DNA from: Paracidovorax anthurii | GTDB taxonomy: Bacteria; Pseudomonadota; Gammaproteobacteria; Burkholderiales; Burkholderiaceae_C | NCBI RefSeq assembly: GCF_003269065.1 | Contig: NZ_QLTA01000009.1 | Location: forward strand, 62,001-126,000 | Reading direction: 5' to 3' | Length of the DNA stretch: 64,000 nt | Shown here: positions 17,272 through 24,519 of the stretch, in pieces | Layout of the letters: each line of letters opens with the position of its first letter | Numbering within the stretch: the stretch's first letter is position 1 | Program-made: the position numbers and the translations under genes | Notes under the pieces: model-generated | What the model was told of the DNA's origin: nothing | The model's input: the letters and a program-made list of their open reading frames with translations, nothing else | Database searches by the model: none

Positions 17272-17814
17272 ATGCACCCCTCTCCCACCCCCCGAAAAGG
17301 CGCGGCGCGCGGCCGCCACTGGTTCCTGGCCGGCCTGATGGCGGCCGTGGCCTCGCTGATCGCGGCCTGCAAGTCGGCCCCCGAATCGGCCACGGCGCCG
17401 GACGGCGGCACCTCCGTGCCGGCCAGCACGGGCGTGGCGGGGCCCGAGCCCGCCGCGCGCGGCTCGGCACGCGCCTCGGCCGCCGACAGCCCGCGCGCCT
17501 ACCGCCAGGACGCGGCCACGCACCTCTATGGCCTGAACCAGTCGCGCATCTACCCCGGCAAGCTGCCGCCCATGCTCTATGCCATCGGCACGCTGCAGGT
17601 GGACATCGACCGCAACGGCCAGGTCACGCGCCTGCACTGGATGCGCGCGCCGCGCCACGCGCCCGAGGTCGTCGCCGAGATCGAGCGCACCGTGCGCGCC
17701 GCAGCGCCCTACCCCGTGCCCACGCGCCTGGGCCGCGTCACCTACACCGACACCTGGCTGTGGGATAAATCCGGGCGCTTCCAGCTCGACACGCTGACCG
17801 AGGGCCAGCTCTGA
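17272..17814 (+). CDS. TonB C-terminal-domain-like lipoprotein
   Basis: 180 residues. A signal anchor WFLAGLMAAVASLIAAC ends in a lipobox-like LIAAC at about residue 33, followed by an Ala/Pro/Ser-rich linker. A C-terminal domain resembles the TonB/TolA C-terminus (LPPMLYAIGTLQVDIDRNGQ, TRLHWMRAPRHAPEVVAEIE, then AAAPYPVPTRLG). Without neighbouring exbB/exbD a transport role is doubtful; energy-transducer-like protein is the safe label. Its TGA stop overlaps the first base of an M-element fragment. Confidence 0.75.
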   Translation: MHPSPTPRKGAARGRHWFLAGLMAAVASLIAACKSAPESATAPDGGTSVPASTGVAGPEPAARGSARASAADSPRAYRQDAATHLYGLNQSRIYPGKLPPMLYAIGTLQVDIDRNGQVTRLHWMRAPRHAPEVVAEIERTVRAAAPYPVPTRLGRVTYTDTWLWDKSGRFQLDTLTEGQL

Positions 17815-17858
17815 GAACGTATTCACGGTCCCGCAGGGGTCGCCCTGAACGTGCTCAG
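17814..17858 (+). repeat. degenerate M-element end fragment
   Basis: AGAACGTATTCACGG then TCCCGCAGGGGTCGC matches the left arm of the full element at 58106. It is followed by a second GAACGTGCTCA. It fills the gap between the convergent TonB-like and uraH genes and touches both stop codons. Confidence 0.6.
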
Positions 17859-18205
17859 GAGCCACGGTAGGTCGAATAGCTCCACGGGCTGACCAGCAGC
17901 GGCACGTGGTAGTGCTGGTCGGCGTGGGCGATGCCGAAATCCAGGCTCACGCAATCCAGGAAGTTCGGCTCGGGCAGCGCCACGCCGCGCGCCCGGAAAT
18001 ACGCCCCCACCTCGAACGCGAGCCGGTAGGTGCCCCGGCGCACGCCGGCGTGGTCGAAGAGCGGCGCATCGGGGCGGCCGTCGGCGTTGAGCACCAGCGC
18101 CTTGAGCAGCCGGGCCTGGCTGCCGTCCGTGGCGTAGAGCGACACGGCCATGCCCGCCGCGGGGCATCCGTGCATGGTGTCGAGAACGTGGGTGCTGAGG
18201 CCCAT
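17855..18205 (-). CDS. uraH: 5-hydroxyisourate hydrolase (transthyretin-like)
   Basis: 116-residue enzyme that hydrolyses 5-hydroxyisourate, the product of urate oxidation, to OHCU. It starts MGLSTHVLDT, where the His is an active-site residue, contains the Arg-bearing segment GVRRGTYRLAFEVG, and ends with the family signature YSTYRGS. ATG 18205 is preceded by AAGGAG at an 8-nt gap; a GTG two codons upstream is less suitable. It follows the xdhC/puuD step in the pathway. Confidence 0.95.
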   Translation of the reverse strand: MGLSTHVLDTMHGCPAAGMAVSLYATDGSQARLLKALVLNADGRPDAPLFDHAGVRRGTYRLAFEVGAYFRARGVALPEPNFLDCVSLDFGIAHADQHYHVPLLVSPWSYSTYRGS

Positions 18206-18444
18206 GGGCACATCTCCTTCGCAAACAGCGGGGCACGCGGCCCTGCGCAGCAGTGTATTCAGCGCCGCGCAGGCGCAGCACGCAGGGTCCGTGCCCGCGG
18301 GCGGGCGGGCCCGGGAATGTCCCGCGCCTGTAACGAACCGTGACGCCCTGTTTCACGGTACGTTCTACACTGGCCGCCCCTCCGGTGGCGCCCGGCGCAC
18401 CGGCTCGACAGATCCGACAGGAAGAAAGGAAAGGGCTTCGACCG

Positions 18445-20262
18445 ATGACCACCCCCCGTCTCCACCGCCCCTGGCTGCTCGCTGGAAGCAGCGCGCTCGC
18501 GCTGCTGACCATCGCGGGATGCGCGAACCTCCCGGACGGCTCGCCCGTGGCCGCGGGCACCGCCCCGGCCGCGGCCAGCGCGCCCGCGCAGACCCCCGCC
18601 GCGCGCGCGGCGGGCGCCGCCTACGACATGGACATGGACGTCTTCCACCCGGTGGTGGCGCGCAACGGCATGGTGGCCTCGGAGCAGGAACTGGCCTCCA
18701 AGGTGGGCCTGGACATCCTGCGCGCGGGCGGCAACGCGGTCGATGCCGCCGTGGGCGTGGGCTTCGCGCTCGCGGTGGTGCTGCCCAACGCGGGCAACCT
18801 GGGCGGCGGCGGCTTCATGATGCTGTACGACGCCAAGAGCGGCAAGAGCATCGCGCTCGACTTCCGCGAGGTCGCGCCGCGCCAGGCACGGCGCGACATG
18901 TACCTCGACGAGAAAGGCAACGTCGTGGACGGCAAGTCGCTCTACACGCACTACGCGGTGGGCGTGCCCGGCACCGTGGCCGGGCTGGAGCACGCGCTCA
19001 AGACCTGGGGCACGATGCCGCTGGCCAAGGTGATCGCCCCGGCCGTCGCGCTCGCGGACAAGGGCTTTCCCGTGAGCCTCACGCTGGCCAAGACGCTGGC
19101 GCAGGAGCGCGAGACCATGGGCCGCTGGCCCGCCACGCGCCAGATCTTCTGGCGCGGCGACGCGCCGCTCAAGATCGGCGACCGGCTGGTGCAGAAAGAC
19201 CTCGCCCAGTCGCTGCGCCTCATCTCGCAGCAGGGCGCCAAGGCCTTCTACCAGGGCCCGATCGCGCGCCGCATCGCCGCCGAGATGGCGCCCTACCCCG
19301 GCGCCATCACGCTGCAGGACCTGCGCGACTACGAGGTGGTGGAGCGCAATCCCGTGCGCGGCACCTACCGCGACCACGAGATCGTGACCATGCCACCGCC
19401 CTCCTCCGGCGGCGCGCACCTGGTGCAGATCCTCAACATGCTCGAGCCCCAGCCGCTCGCCCAGTGGGGCCCGGGCAGCGCGCAGACCATCCACACCATG
19501 GCCGAGAGCATGAAGCTCGCCTACGCCGACCGCTCCGAATACCTGGGCGACCCCGACTTCGTGAAGGTGCCGCTCAAGGGCCTGACCTCCAAGGCCTACG
19601 CCGCCTCGCTCGCGAAGACCATCGACCCCAACAGGGCCCGCCCCGCCAAGGACATCAAGCCCGGCCAGCCCCAGCCCTACGAAAGCGACCAGACCACGCA
19701 CTTCTCGGTGGTGGACAAGGCCGGCAACGCCGTGGCCGTGACCTACACGCTCAACACCAACTTCGGCAGCGGCATCGTCGCCAAGGGCACGGGCATCCTG
19801 CTCAACAACGAGATGGACGATTTCGCCGCCAAGCCCGGCGTGGCCAATGCCTACGGCCTCGTGGGCGGCGACGCCAACGCGGTGGCCGGCGGCAAGCGCC
19901 CGCTCTCGTCGATGACGCCCACCATCGTGCTCAAGAACGGCAAGCCCATGCTGGTCACGGGCAGCCCGGGCGGCGCACGCATCATCACCACCGTGCTGCA
20001 GACCGTGGTCAACGTGGTGGACTTCGGCATGAACCCCGCCGAGGCCGCCGCCGCGCCCCGCGTGCACCACCAGTGGACGCCGGACGAACTGCGCATCGAG
20101 AACGGCTTCTCGCCCGACACGCTGGCGCTGCTCCAGGCGCGCGGCCACCACCTGGCCCTCAAGCCCTCAATGGGCCGCACGCAGACCATCCAGGTCAAGG
20201 ACGGCATCCTCTACGGCTACTCCGACCCGCGCAACCCGGACGGCCGCACGCTGGGCTATTGA
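18445..20262 (+). CDS. ggt: gamma-glutamyltransferase, lipoprotein precursor
   Basis: 605-residue N-terminal-nucleophile enzyme that cleaves and transfers gamma-glutamyl groups from glutathione. The signal ends in lipobox TIAGC at about residue 33, suggesting lipid anchoring. The autoprocessing and catalytic Thr is in DQTTHFSVVDKAGNAVAVTY. Other landmarks are GGNAVDAAVGVGFALAVV, GGGGFMM, LLNNEMDDFA and PLSSMTPTIV. ATG 18445 follows a run of A/G-rich sequence (GAAGAAAGGAAAGGG). A strong intrinsic terminator follows. No evident link to purine breakdown. Confidence 0.93.
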   Translation: MTTPRLHRPWLLAGSSALALLTIAGCANLPDGSPVAAGTAPAAASAPAQTPAARAAGAAYDMDMDVFHPVVARNGMVASEQELASKVGLDILRAGGNAVDAAVGVGFALAVVLPNAGNLGGGGFMMLYDAKSGKSIALDFREVAPRQARRDMYLDEKGNVVDGKSLYTHYAVGVPGTVAGLEHALKTWGTMPLAKVIAPAVALADKGFPVSLTLAKTLAQERETMGRWPATRQIFWRGDAPLKIGDRLVQKDLAQSLRLISQQGAKAFYQGPIARRIAAEMAPYPGAITLQDLRDYEVVERNPVRGTYRDHEIVTMPPPSSGGAHLVQILNMLEPQPLAQWGPGSAQTIHTMAESMKLAYADRSEYLGDPDFVKVPLKGLTSKAYAASLAKTIDPNRARPAKDIKPGQPQPYESDQTTHFSVVDKAGNAVAVTYTLNTNFGSGIVAKGTGILLNNEMDDFAAKPGVANAYGLVGGDANAVAGGKRPLSSMTPTIVLKNGKPMLVTGSPGGARIITTVLQTVVNVVDFGMNPAEAAAAPRVHHQWTPDELRIENGFSPDTLALLQARGHHLALKPSMGRTQTIQVKDGILYGYSDPRNPDGRTLGY

Positions 20263-20298
20263 CCCTGCGCGGCGTCCACCGCCGCCCCGGGCCCGCGC

Positions 20299-20321
20299 AG
20301 CCGCCTTCGGGCGGCTTTTTT
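20299..20321 (+). terminator. intrinsic terminator after ggt
   Basis: AGCCGCC-TTCG-GGCGGCT hairpin, 7-bp stem and a tetraloop, followed by T6. R3 repeat copies start directly after it. Confidence 0.9.
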
Positions 20322-20470
20322 CATCGTCGGGCCGCCCCAAGATGAAAAACGTCTCCTTGGGGGGCAGCGACCCCGCGCAGCGAGGGAGCGTGGGGCCCTT
20401 TTTCATCGCCAGGCCGCCCCAGGATGAAAAGCGCCCCCTTGGGGGCAGCGAGGGAGCGTGAGGCCCCTCT
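20322..20470 (+). repeat. R3 repeat, two tandem copies
   Basis: Two units of about 70-80 bp. The first has GGGCCGCCCCAAGATGAAAA, CTTGGGGGGCAGCGACC, then a GCGCAGCGAGGGAGCG segment; the second is shortened. CCCCAAG and CTTGGGG pair as a stem. Similar pairs occur at 33573-33740 and a single copy at 38931-39005. Confidence 0.85.
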
Positions 20471-20475
20471 TTCAT

Positions 20476-20532
20476 GCCTTTCGCGCTCCATGTCGCCGTA
20501 TTTATTACCTCTCCAGCTACAAAATCAATAGC
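20476..20532 (-). repeat. dispersed repeat R1, copy C, at the 3' end of the glycerate kinase gene
   Basis: Read on the minus strand: GCTATTGATTTTGTAGC, with core CGGCGACATGGAGCGC at 34-nt spacing. The head supplies the last codons and the TAG stop of the kinase gene (ALLIL-stop). Confidence 0.85.
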
Positions 20533-21869
20533 GCACGGAAGTCGTTCACGTTCGTGTGCGTGGGGCCGGTGACGACGAGGTCGCCCAGCGCGGCGAAGAA
20601 GCCGTAGGCGTCGTTGCGTGCGAGGTGGTCGTCCACGCGCAGGCCGGCGGCGGCGGCGCGCGCCAGGGTGTCGGGCGCCACGGCGGCGCCCGCGTTGTCC
20701 TCCACGCCGTCGATGCCGTCGGTGTCGGCCGCCAGCGCCCAGACGCCTTCCTGCCCCTGCAGCGCCTGCGCGAGGCCCAGGCAGAATTCGCCCGCGCGCC
20801 CGCCCCGGCCGCGCGGCGCGCCCGGGGGGCGCTCGCGCACCGTCACCGTGGTCTCGCCGCCCGAGAGGATCACGCAGGGCCGCGCGAACGGCTCGCCGTG
20901 CCGGGCCACGGCGCGCGCCAGCGCTGCATGCACCTTGCCCACCTCGCGCGATTCGCCCTCAATCTCGTCGGAGAGCACGTGCGCCGCCAGCCCCGCGGCC
21001 CGCGCGGCGCGCGCCGCCGCCTCCAGGGACTGCCGCGGCGTGGCGATGAGCCGCACGGCCTCCCCGTCCGCGCCGGCGCCGGGCTTGGGCGTCTCCAGCG
21101 TGCCGGCCTCCAGCGCCGCGCGCACCGCCGGGGGCACGGCGATGCGGTGGCGGTCGAGGATGCGCAGGGCATCGGCGCAGGTGGTGGCATCGGGCACCGT
21201 GGGGCCGCTGGCGATCACCGCCGGGTCGTCGCCCGGCACGTCGCTGATGGCCAGCGTCACCACCCGCGCCGGCGCGCACGCCGCCGCGAGCCGCCCGCCC
21301 TTGATGCGCGAGAGGTGCTTGCGCACGCAGTTCATCTCCGCGATGCCCGCGCCGCTCTCCAGCAGGGCCTGGTGGATGCGCTGCTTGTCCGCCAGCGCCA
21401 GGCCCTCGGCGGGAAGCGCCAGCAGCGCGGAACCGCCCCCCGAGATCAGGCAGATCACGAGGTCGTCGGCCGTGAGCCCCCCGGCCAGCGCCAGCATGCG
21501 CCGCGCCGCCGCCTCGCCCGCCGCGTCGGGCACGGGATGGGCCGCCTCCACGATCTCGATGCGCGGCGGCACCCCCTCGGGCCGGGGCGGCACGTGGCCG
21601 TAGCGCGTGACCACGAGGCCCGAGAGCGGAGCCTGCGCCGGCCACAGCGCCTCCAGCGCGTGCACCATCGAGCCGCCCGCCTTGCCCGCGCCCAGCACCA
21701 GCGTGCGGCCCCGGGGCGGCGACGGCAGGTGCTCCGCCATGCGCTCCAGCGGCAGCGCGGCCCGCACGGCGGTGTCGTAGAGGTGGCGCAGGAAGCGCAC
21801 GGGCTCGGCGGCCGGATCGGGCGCGGCGAGGGGGGAGGGAGCGTGGTGGCGGGAATCGGCGGCGGTCAT
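20517..21869 (-). CDS. glycerate 2-kinase, MOFRL family (TtuD/GckA-like)
   Basis: 450 residues. This family phosphorylates D-glycerate to 2-phosphoglycerate and is often annotated hydroxypyruvate reductase TtuD. Landmarks: TLVLGAGKAGGSMVHALE, CLISGGGSALLALPAEG, MNCVRKHLSRIKGGRLA, VIASGPTVPD, and the C-terminal MOFRL part with LSGGETTVTV, LAADTDGIDG and DLVVTGPTHTNVND. ATG 21869 (MTAADSRHH) was chosen as the nearest start before the conserved region. Beside the allantoin genes it could recover glyoxylate-derived glycerate. Its stop lies in R1 copy C. Confidence 0.9.
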   Translation of the reverse strand: MTAADSRHHAPSPLAAPDPAAEPVRFLRHLYDTAVRAALPLERMAEHLPSPPRGRTLVLGAGKAGGSMVHALEALWPAQAPLSGLVVTRYGHVPPRPEGVPPRIEIVEAAHPVPDAAGEAAARRMLALAGGLTADDLVICLISGGGSALLALPAEGLALADKQRIHQALLESGAGIAEMNCVRKHLSRIKGGRLAAACAPARVVTLAISDVPGDDPAVIASGPTVPDATTCADALRILDRHRIAVPPAVRAALEAGTLETPKPGAGADGEAVRLIATPRQSLEAAARAARAAGLAAHVLSDEIEGESREVGKVHAALARAVARHGEPFARPCVILSGGETTVTVRERPPGAPRGRGGRAGEFCLGLAQALQGQEGVWALAADTDGIDGVEDNAGAAVAPDTLARAAAAGLRVDDHLARNDAYGFFAALGDLVVTGPTHTNVNDFRALLIL

Positions 21870-21982
21870 GCGCGGATTCTGGCGCAGGGCCCGCCCCTGG
21901 GCGTTGCCATCCGATACAACCTGCCTCCCCACCGCACACACCGTCCCCCCGACAATCCGTCGCCACCAGCGGGAGGGCTGGC

Positions 21983-22570
21983 GTGCCGCAGCTTCGGCAG
22001 CGTCTCCCATTCAAACCCCGAGTCTTCGATGACCCCAACCACCCTGACCTGCCGCCGGGAAGGCAACGGCACGCCGATACGGGCACGATCAGCCATCTGA
22101 TGTTCAAGCTGCGGCAGCTCTACCGCGCATCCACCCTCGCGGCCCACGACGCCGCGCAGTACTGGGCCGACGTGGCCGCCACATCGAAACACCCCCTGGC
22201 ACCCCTGGCGCACGTACCGGGCATGATGGCCGTGCTGTGGACACCGGACGTCGCCCCGACAACGGCCACCGTTCTGGGCGCCGCGGGTTACGGGTTTGCG
22301 GCATTGCCCAGACAACTCATCCACTTCACCACGAAAGCAGGCGCGGCGGGAATAACTCGCAGCGGAGTGATCCATGCCAGTTCTTACGGCCTCGACGGCA
22401 TTTTCGGCGCCGGGGTGTACATGGCTCGGATCGGGCGGCCCTTGAACGGCTTCATCGACAAGGTGTCACGCATCCCCATACACATACCGACTCCAGCGGG
22501 AACAGTGCGGATCGTTCCCTACCTCGTCTATGTCCGCTGGGGCACCCATGGACTGAAGATTGCGCCATGA
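21983..22570 (+). CDS. putative HYD1-like ADP-ribosyltransferase-fold toxin
   Basis: 195-residue protein unlike its metabolic neighbours. GTG 21983 is preceded by GGGAGGG at a 5-nt gap; an ATG at 22100 (MFKLRQLYRAS) is the alternative. Residues 40-105 form a helical/hydrophobic linker (APLAHVPGMMAVLWTPDV) like those before polymorphic-toxin tips. Residues 111-190 carry LIHFTTKAGAAGITRSGVIH and GIFGAGVYMAR, matching the His-motif and GxGVY pattern of the HYD1/ART toxin fold, which transfers ADP-ribose or uses NAD. No signal peptide, Rhs or VgrG part is present. Assignment is from motif memory; the target is unknown. It overlaps the next gene by ATGA. Confidence 0.6.
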   Translation: MPQLRQRLPFKPRVFDDPNHPDLPPGRQRHADTGTISHLMFKLRQLYRASTLAAHDAAQYWADVAATSKHPLAPLAHVPGMMAVLWTPDVAPTTATVLGAAGYGFAALPRQLIHFTTKAGAAGITRSGVIHASSYGLDGIFGAGVYMARIGRPLNGFIDKVSRIPIHIPTPAGTVRIVPYLVYVRWGTHGLKIAP

Positions 22571-22755
22571 CCAAACCACCACCGTCCCGGATTCTCCGCA
22601 GGGCGTCCGTACTGTTCGCCTGGATCTGCTGGGCCATCGCCTACTGGCAATCGCTCTGGTGGCTGGTGCCCGTCTCGTTCATCCCCTACTTCCTCAGCAA
22701 TAGCTACGGACACCTGCTGGACAAGGACCGGGACGAAGACCGCGGCGGACAGTGA
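22567..22755 (+). CDS. small membrane protein, possible immunity protein
   Basis: 62 residues. ATG 22567 overlaps the stop of the ART-like gene (ATGA), so the two are co-translated. A basic N-terminus (MTKPPPSRILRRA) is followed by two hydrophobic helices, about 13-30 and 32-48 (VLFAWICWAIAYW, LWWLVPVSFIPYFL), and a charged tail (LLDKDRDEDRGGQ). Family not recognised. Tight coupling to a toxin-like gene suggests an immunity role, but an integral-membrane immunity protein is unusual for an NAD-using toxin. Confidence 0.6.
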   Translation: MTKPPPSRILRRASVLFAWICWAIAYWQSLWWLVPVSFIPYFLSNSYGHLLDKDRDEDRGGQ

Positions 22756-22810
22756 CAGGCACGGCATCCGCACCACTGCAGTGCGGGCATGCCCCAATCC
22801 GGGCCGCATT

Positions 22811-22838
22811 TTTGGCGCACAAAAACTGCATACAAAAC
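22811..22838. promoter_or_regulatory. candidate GntR operators before the FCD regulator
   Basis: Two sites on the complementary strand fit TTGTRYGC: TTGTGCGCCAA (from TTGGCGCACAA at 22812-22822) and TTGTATGCAG (from CTGCATACAA at 22827-22836). The same pair occurs at 27630-27652. They lie 29-54 bp before the regulator's start codon. Confidence 0.55.
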
Positions 22839-22864
22839 AGCGGATCGCCGGCTATCATGCGCCG

Positions 22865-23530
22865 ATGGAAACCTCCACCACCAGCGCCATCGTCGCGAGC
22901 CTGACCAAGGCCATCGTGGAGCATCGGCTGCTGCCGGGCGCCAAGCTGGCCGAGCAGAAGCTCGCGGACCACTTCGGCGTCTCCCGCACGCTGGTGCGGC
23001 AGGCGCTGTTCCAGCTCTCGCAGAACCGCCTCGTCACGCTGGAGCCGGCACGCGGCGCCTTCGTGGCCGCGCCCTCGGCCGAGGAGGCGCGCCAGGTGTT
23101 CGCCGTGCGCCGCATGCTGGAGGCCGAGATGACGCGCGCCTTCGTGCGCGAGGTCACGCCCGCGCGCATCCGCGCCCTGCGCGAGCACGTCGCGCGCGAG
23201 AAGCAGGCGGTGGAGCAGGCCGACGTGCCGGGCCGCACCGAGCTGCTGGGCGACTTCCACGTGCGCATGGCCGAGCTGATGGGCAACGAGGTGCTCGCGC
23301 AGCTGCTGGGCGAGCTGATCTCGCGCTGCGCGCTCATCACCCTGATGTACCAGAGCGCCGACGAGGCCGCGCATTCGCACGACGAGCACGGCCAGATCGT
23401 GAAGGCCCTGGCGGCCAAGGATGCGGAGCTGGCCGTGCGCCTGATGGACGAGCACCTGCGCCATGTGGAGGCCAGCCTCGCTTTCGACCGCGAGCACCCG
23501 CCCAACGAACTCTCGCGCGCCCTGTCCTGA
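22865..23530 (+). CDS. GntR family (FCD) regulator of the allantoin genes
   Basis: 221-residue regulator. The winged helix-turn-helix (KLAEQKLADHFGVSRTLVRQ) is followed by the all-helical FCD effector domain with metal/ligand residues (DFHVRMAE, HDEHGQIVKAL, MDEHLRHVEASL). It is the first gene of a plus-strand set: puuE starts 25 nt after its stop. Shared candidate operators precede this gene and the symporter gene 27678, so it probably governs both in response to a purine-pathway intermediate. Effector not known. Confidence 0.9.
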   Translation: METSTTSAIVASLTKAIVEHRLLPGAKLAEQKLADHFGVSRTLVRQALFQLSQNRLVTLEPARGAFVAAPSAEEARQVFAVRRMLEAEMTRAFVREVTPARIRALREHVAREKQAVEQADVPGRTELLGDFHVRMAELMGNEVLAQLLGELISRCALITLMYQSADEAAHSHDEHGQIVKALAAKDAELAVRLMDEHLRHVEASLAFDREHPPNELSRALS

Positions 23531-23555
23531 ACCTCCTCCGCCCAAGGCCATCGCC

Positions 23556-24515
23556 ATGACCGCACCGCCGCTCTACGACGCCACCCTGCCCTACCCGCGC
23601 GACCTCGTGGGCTACGGCCGCAACCCGCCCCACGCGCGCTGGCCCGGCGGCGCGCGCATCGCCGTGCAGTTCGTGCTGAACTACGAGGAAGGCGGCGAGA
23701 ACGCCACGCTGCATGGCGACGCGGGCAGCGAGCAGTTCCTCTCCGAGATGTTCAACCCGGCGAGCTATCCCGACCGGCACATGAGCATGGAGGGCATCTA
23801 CGAATACGGCTCCCGCGCGGGGGTGTGGCGCATCCTGCGCGAGTTCGAGCGGCGCGGCCTGCCGCTCACCGTCTTCGGCGTGGCCACGGCCTTGCAGCGC
23901 CACCCCGACGTGGCCACCGCCTTCCGCGAGCTGGGCCACGAGACCGCCTGCCACGGGCTCAAGTGGATCCACTACCAGAACGTGCCCGAGGACGTGGAGC
24001 GCGCCCACATGGCCGAGGCCATGGACATCATCGAAAAGCTCACGGGCGATCGGCCGCTGGGCTGGTACACCGGCCGCGACAGCCCGAACACCCGCCGCCT
24101 CGTGGCCGACCACGGCGGCTTCGCCTACGACAGCGACTACTACGGCGACGACCTGCCCTTCTGGATGAAGGTGAGGAAGACCGACGGCACCGACGCCACG
24201 CAGCTCATCGTGCCCTACACGCTGGACTGCAACGACATGCGCTTCGCGCTGCCCCAGGGCTACTCGCACGCCGACCCGTTCTTCCAGTACCTGAAGGACA
24301 CCTTCGACGCGCTCTATGCCGAGGGCGACCCGGCCAGCGACGATAGGCCCCGGATGATGAGCATCGGCATGCACTGCCGCCTGCTGGGCCGGCCCGGCCG
24401 CATCACGGCGCTGCAGCGCTTTCTCGACCACATCCAGCGGCACGAGCGCGTCTGGGTGTGCCGCCGCATCGACATCGCGCGCCACTGGGCCGCGACACAC
24501 CCCTGCCCGGAATGA
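23556..24515 (+). CDS. puuE: allantoinase PuuE (polysaccharide-deacetylase fold)
   Basis: 319-residue enzyme that opens allantoin to allantoate. It is of the metal-independent PuuE type, not the amidohydrolase AllB type. Landmarks: YPRDLVGYGRNPPHARWPGG, VQFVLNYEEGGENA, SMEGIYEYGSRAGVWRILRE, GHETACHGLKWIHYQ, and GWYTGRDSPNTRRL with SDYYGDDLPFW. ATG 23556 lies after the regulator stop; the next gene starts 4 nt after its TGA, indicating one transcript. Confidence 0.96.
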   Translation: MTAPPLYDATLPYPRDLVGYGRNPPHARWPGGARIAVQFVLNYEEGGENATLHGDAGSEQFLSEMFNPASYPDRHMSMEGIYEYGSRAGVWRILREFERRGLPLTVFGVATALQRHPDVATAFRELGHETACHGLKWIHYQNVPEDVERAHMAEAMDIIEKLTGDRPLGWYTGRDSPNTRRLVADHGGFAYDSDYYGDDLPFWMKVRKTDGTDATQLIVPYTLDCNDMRFALPQGYSHADPFFQYLKDTFDALYAEGDPASDDRPRMMSIGMHCRLLGRPGRITALQRFLDHIQRHERVWVCRRIDIARHWAATHPCPE

Positions 24516-24519
24516 CGCC

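Noticed and set aside
17272-17814. True TonB energy transducer
   Set aside because: The C-terminal domain is TonB-like, but the protein has a lipobox, a short linker and no exbBD or receptor genes nearby, so only a family-level label is kept.
20322-20470. CRISPR array
   Set aside because: The direct repeats here (R3) are too long, too few, contiguous and without unique spacers; no cas genes are present.
22781-22864. Upstream start for the GntR regulator
   Set aside because: It would translate through the candidate operators; the Met at 22865 matches the usual FCD regulator N-terminus.
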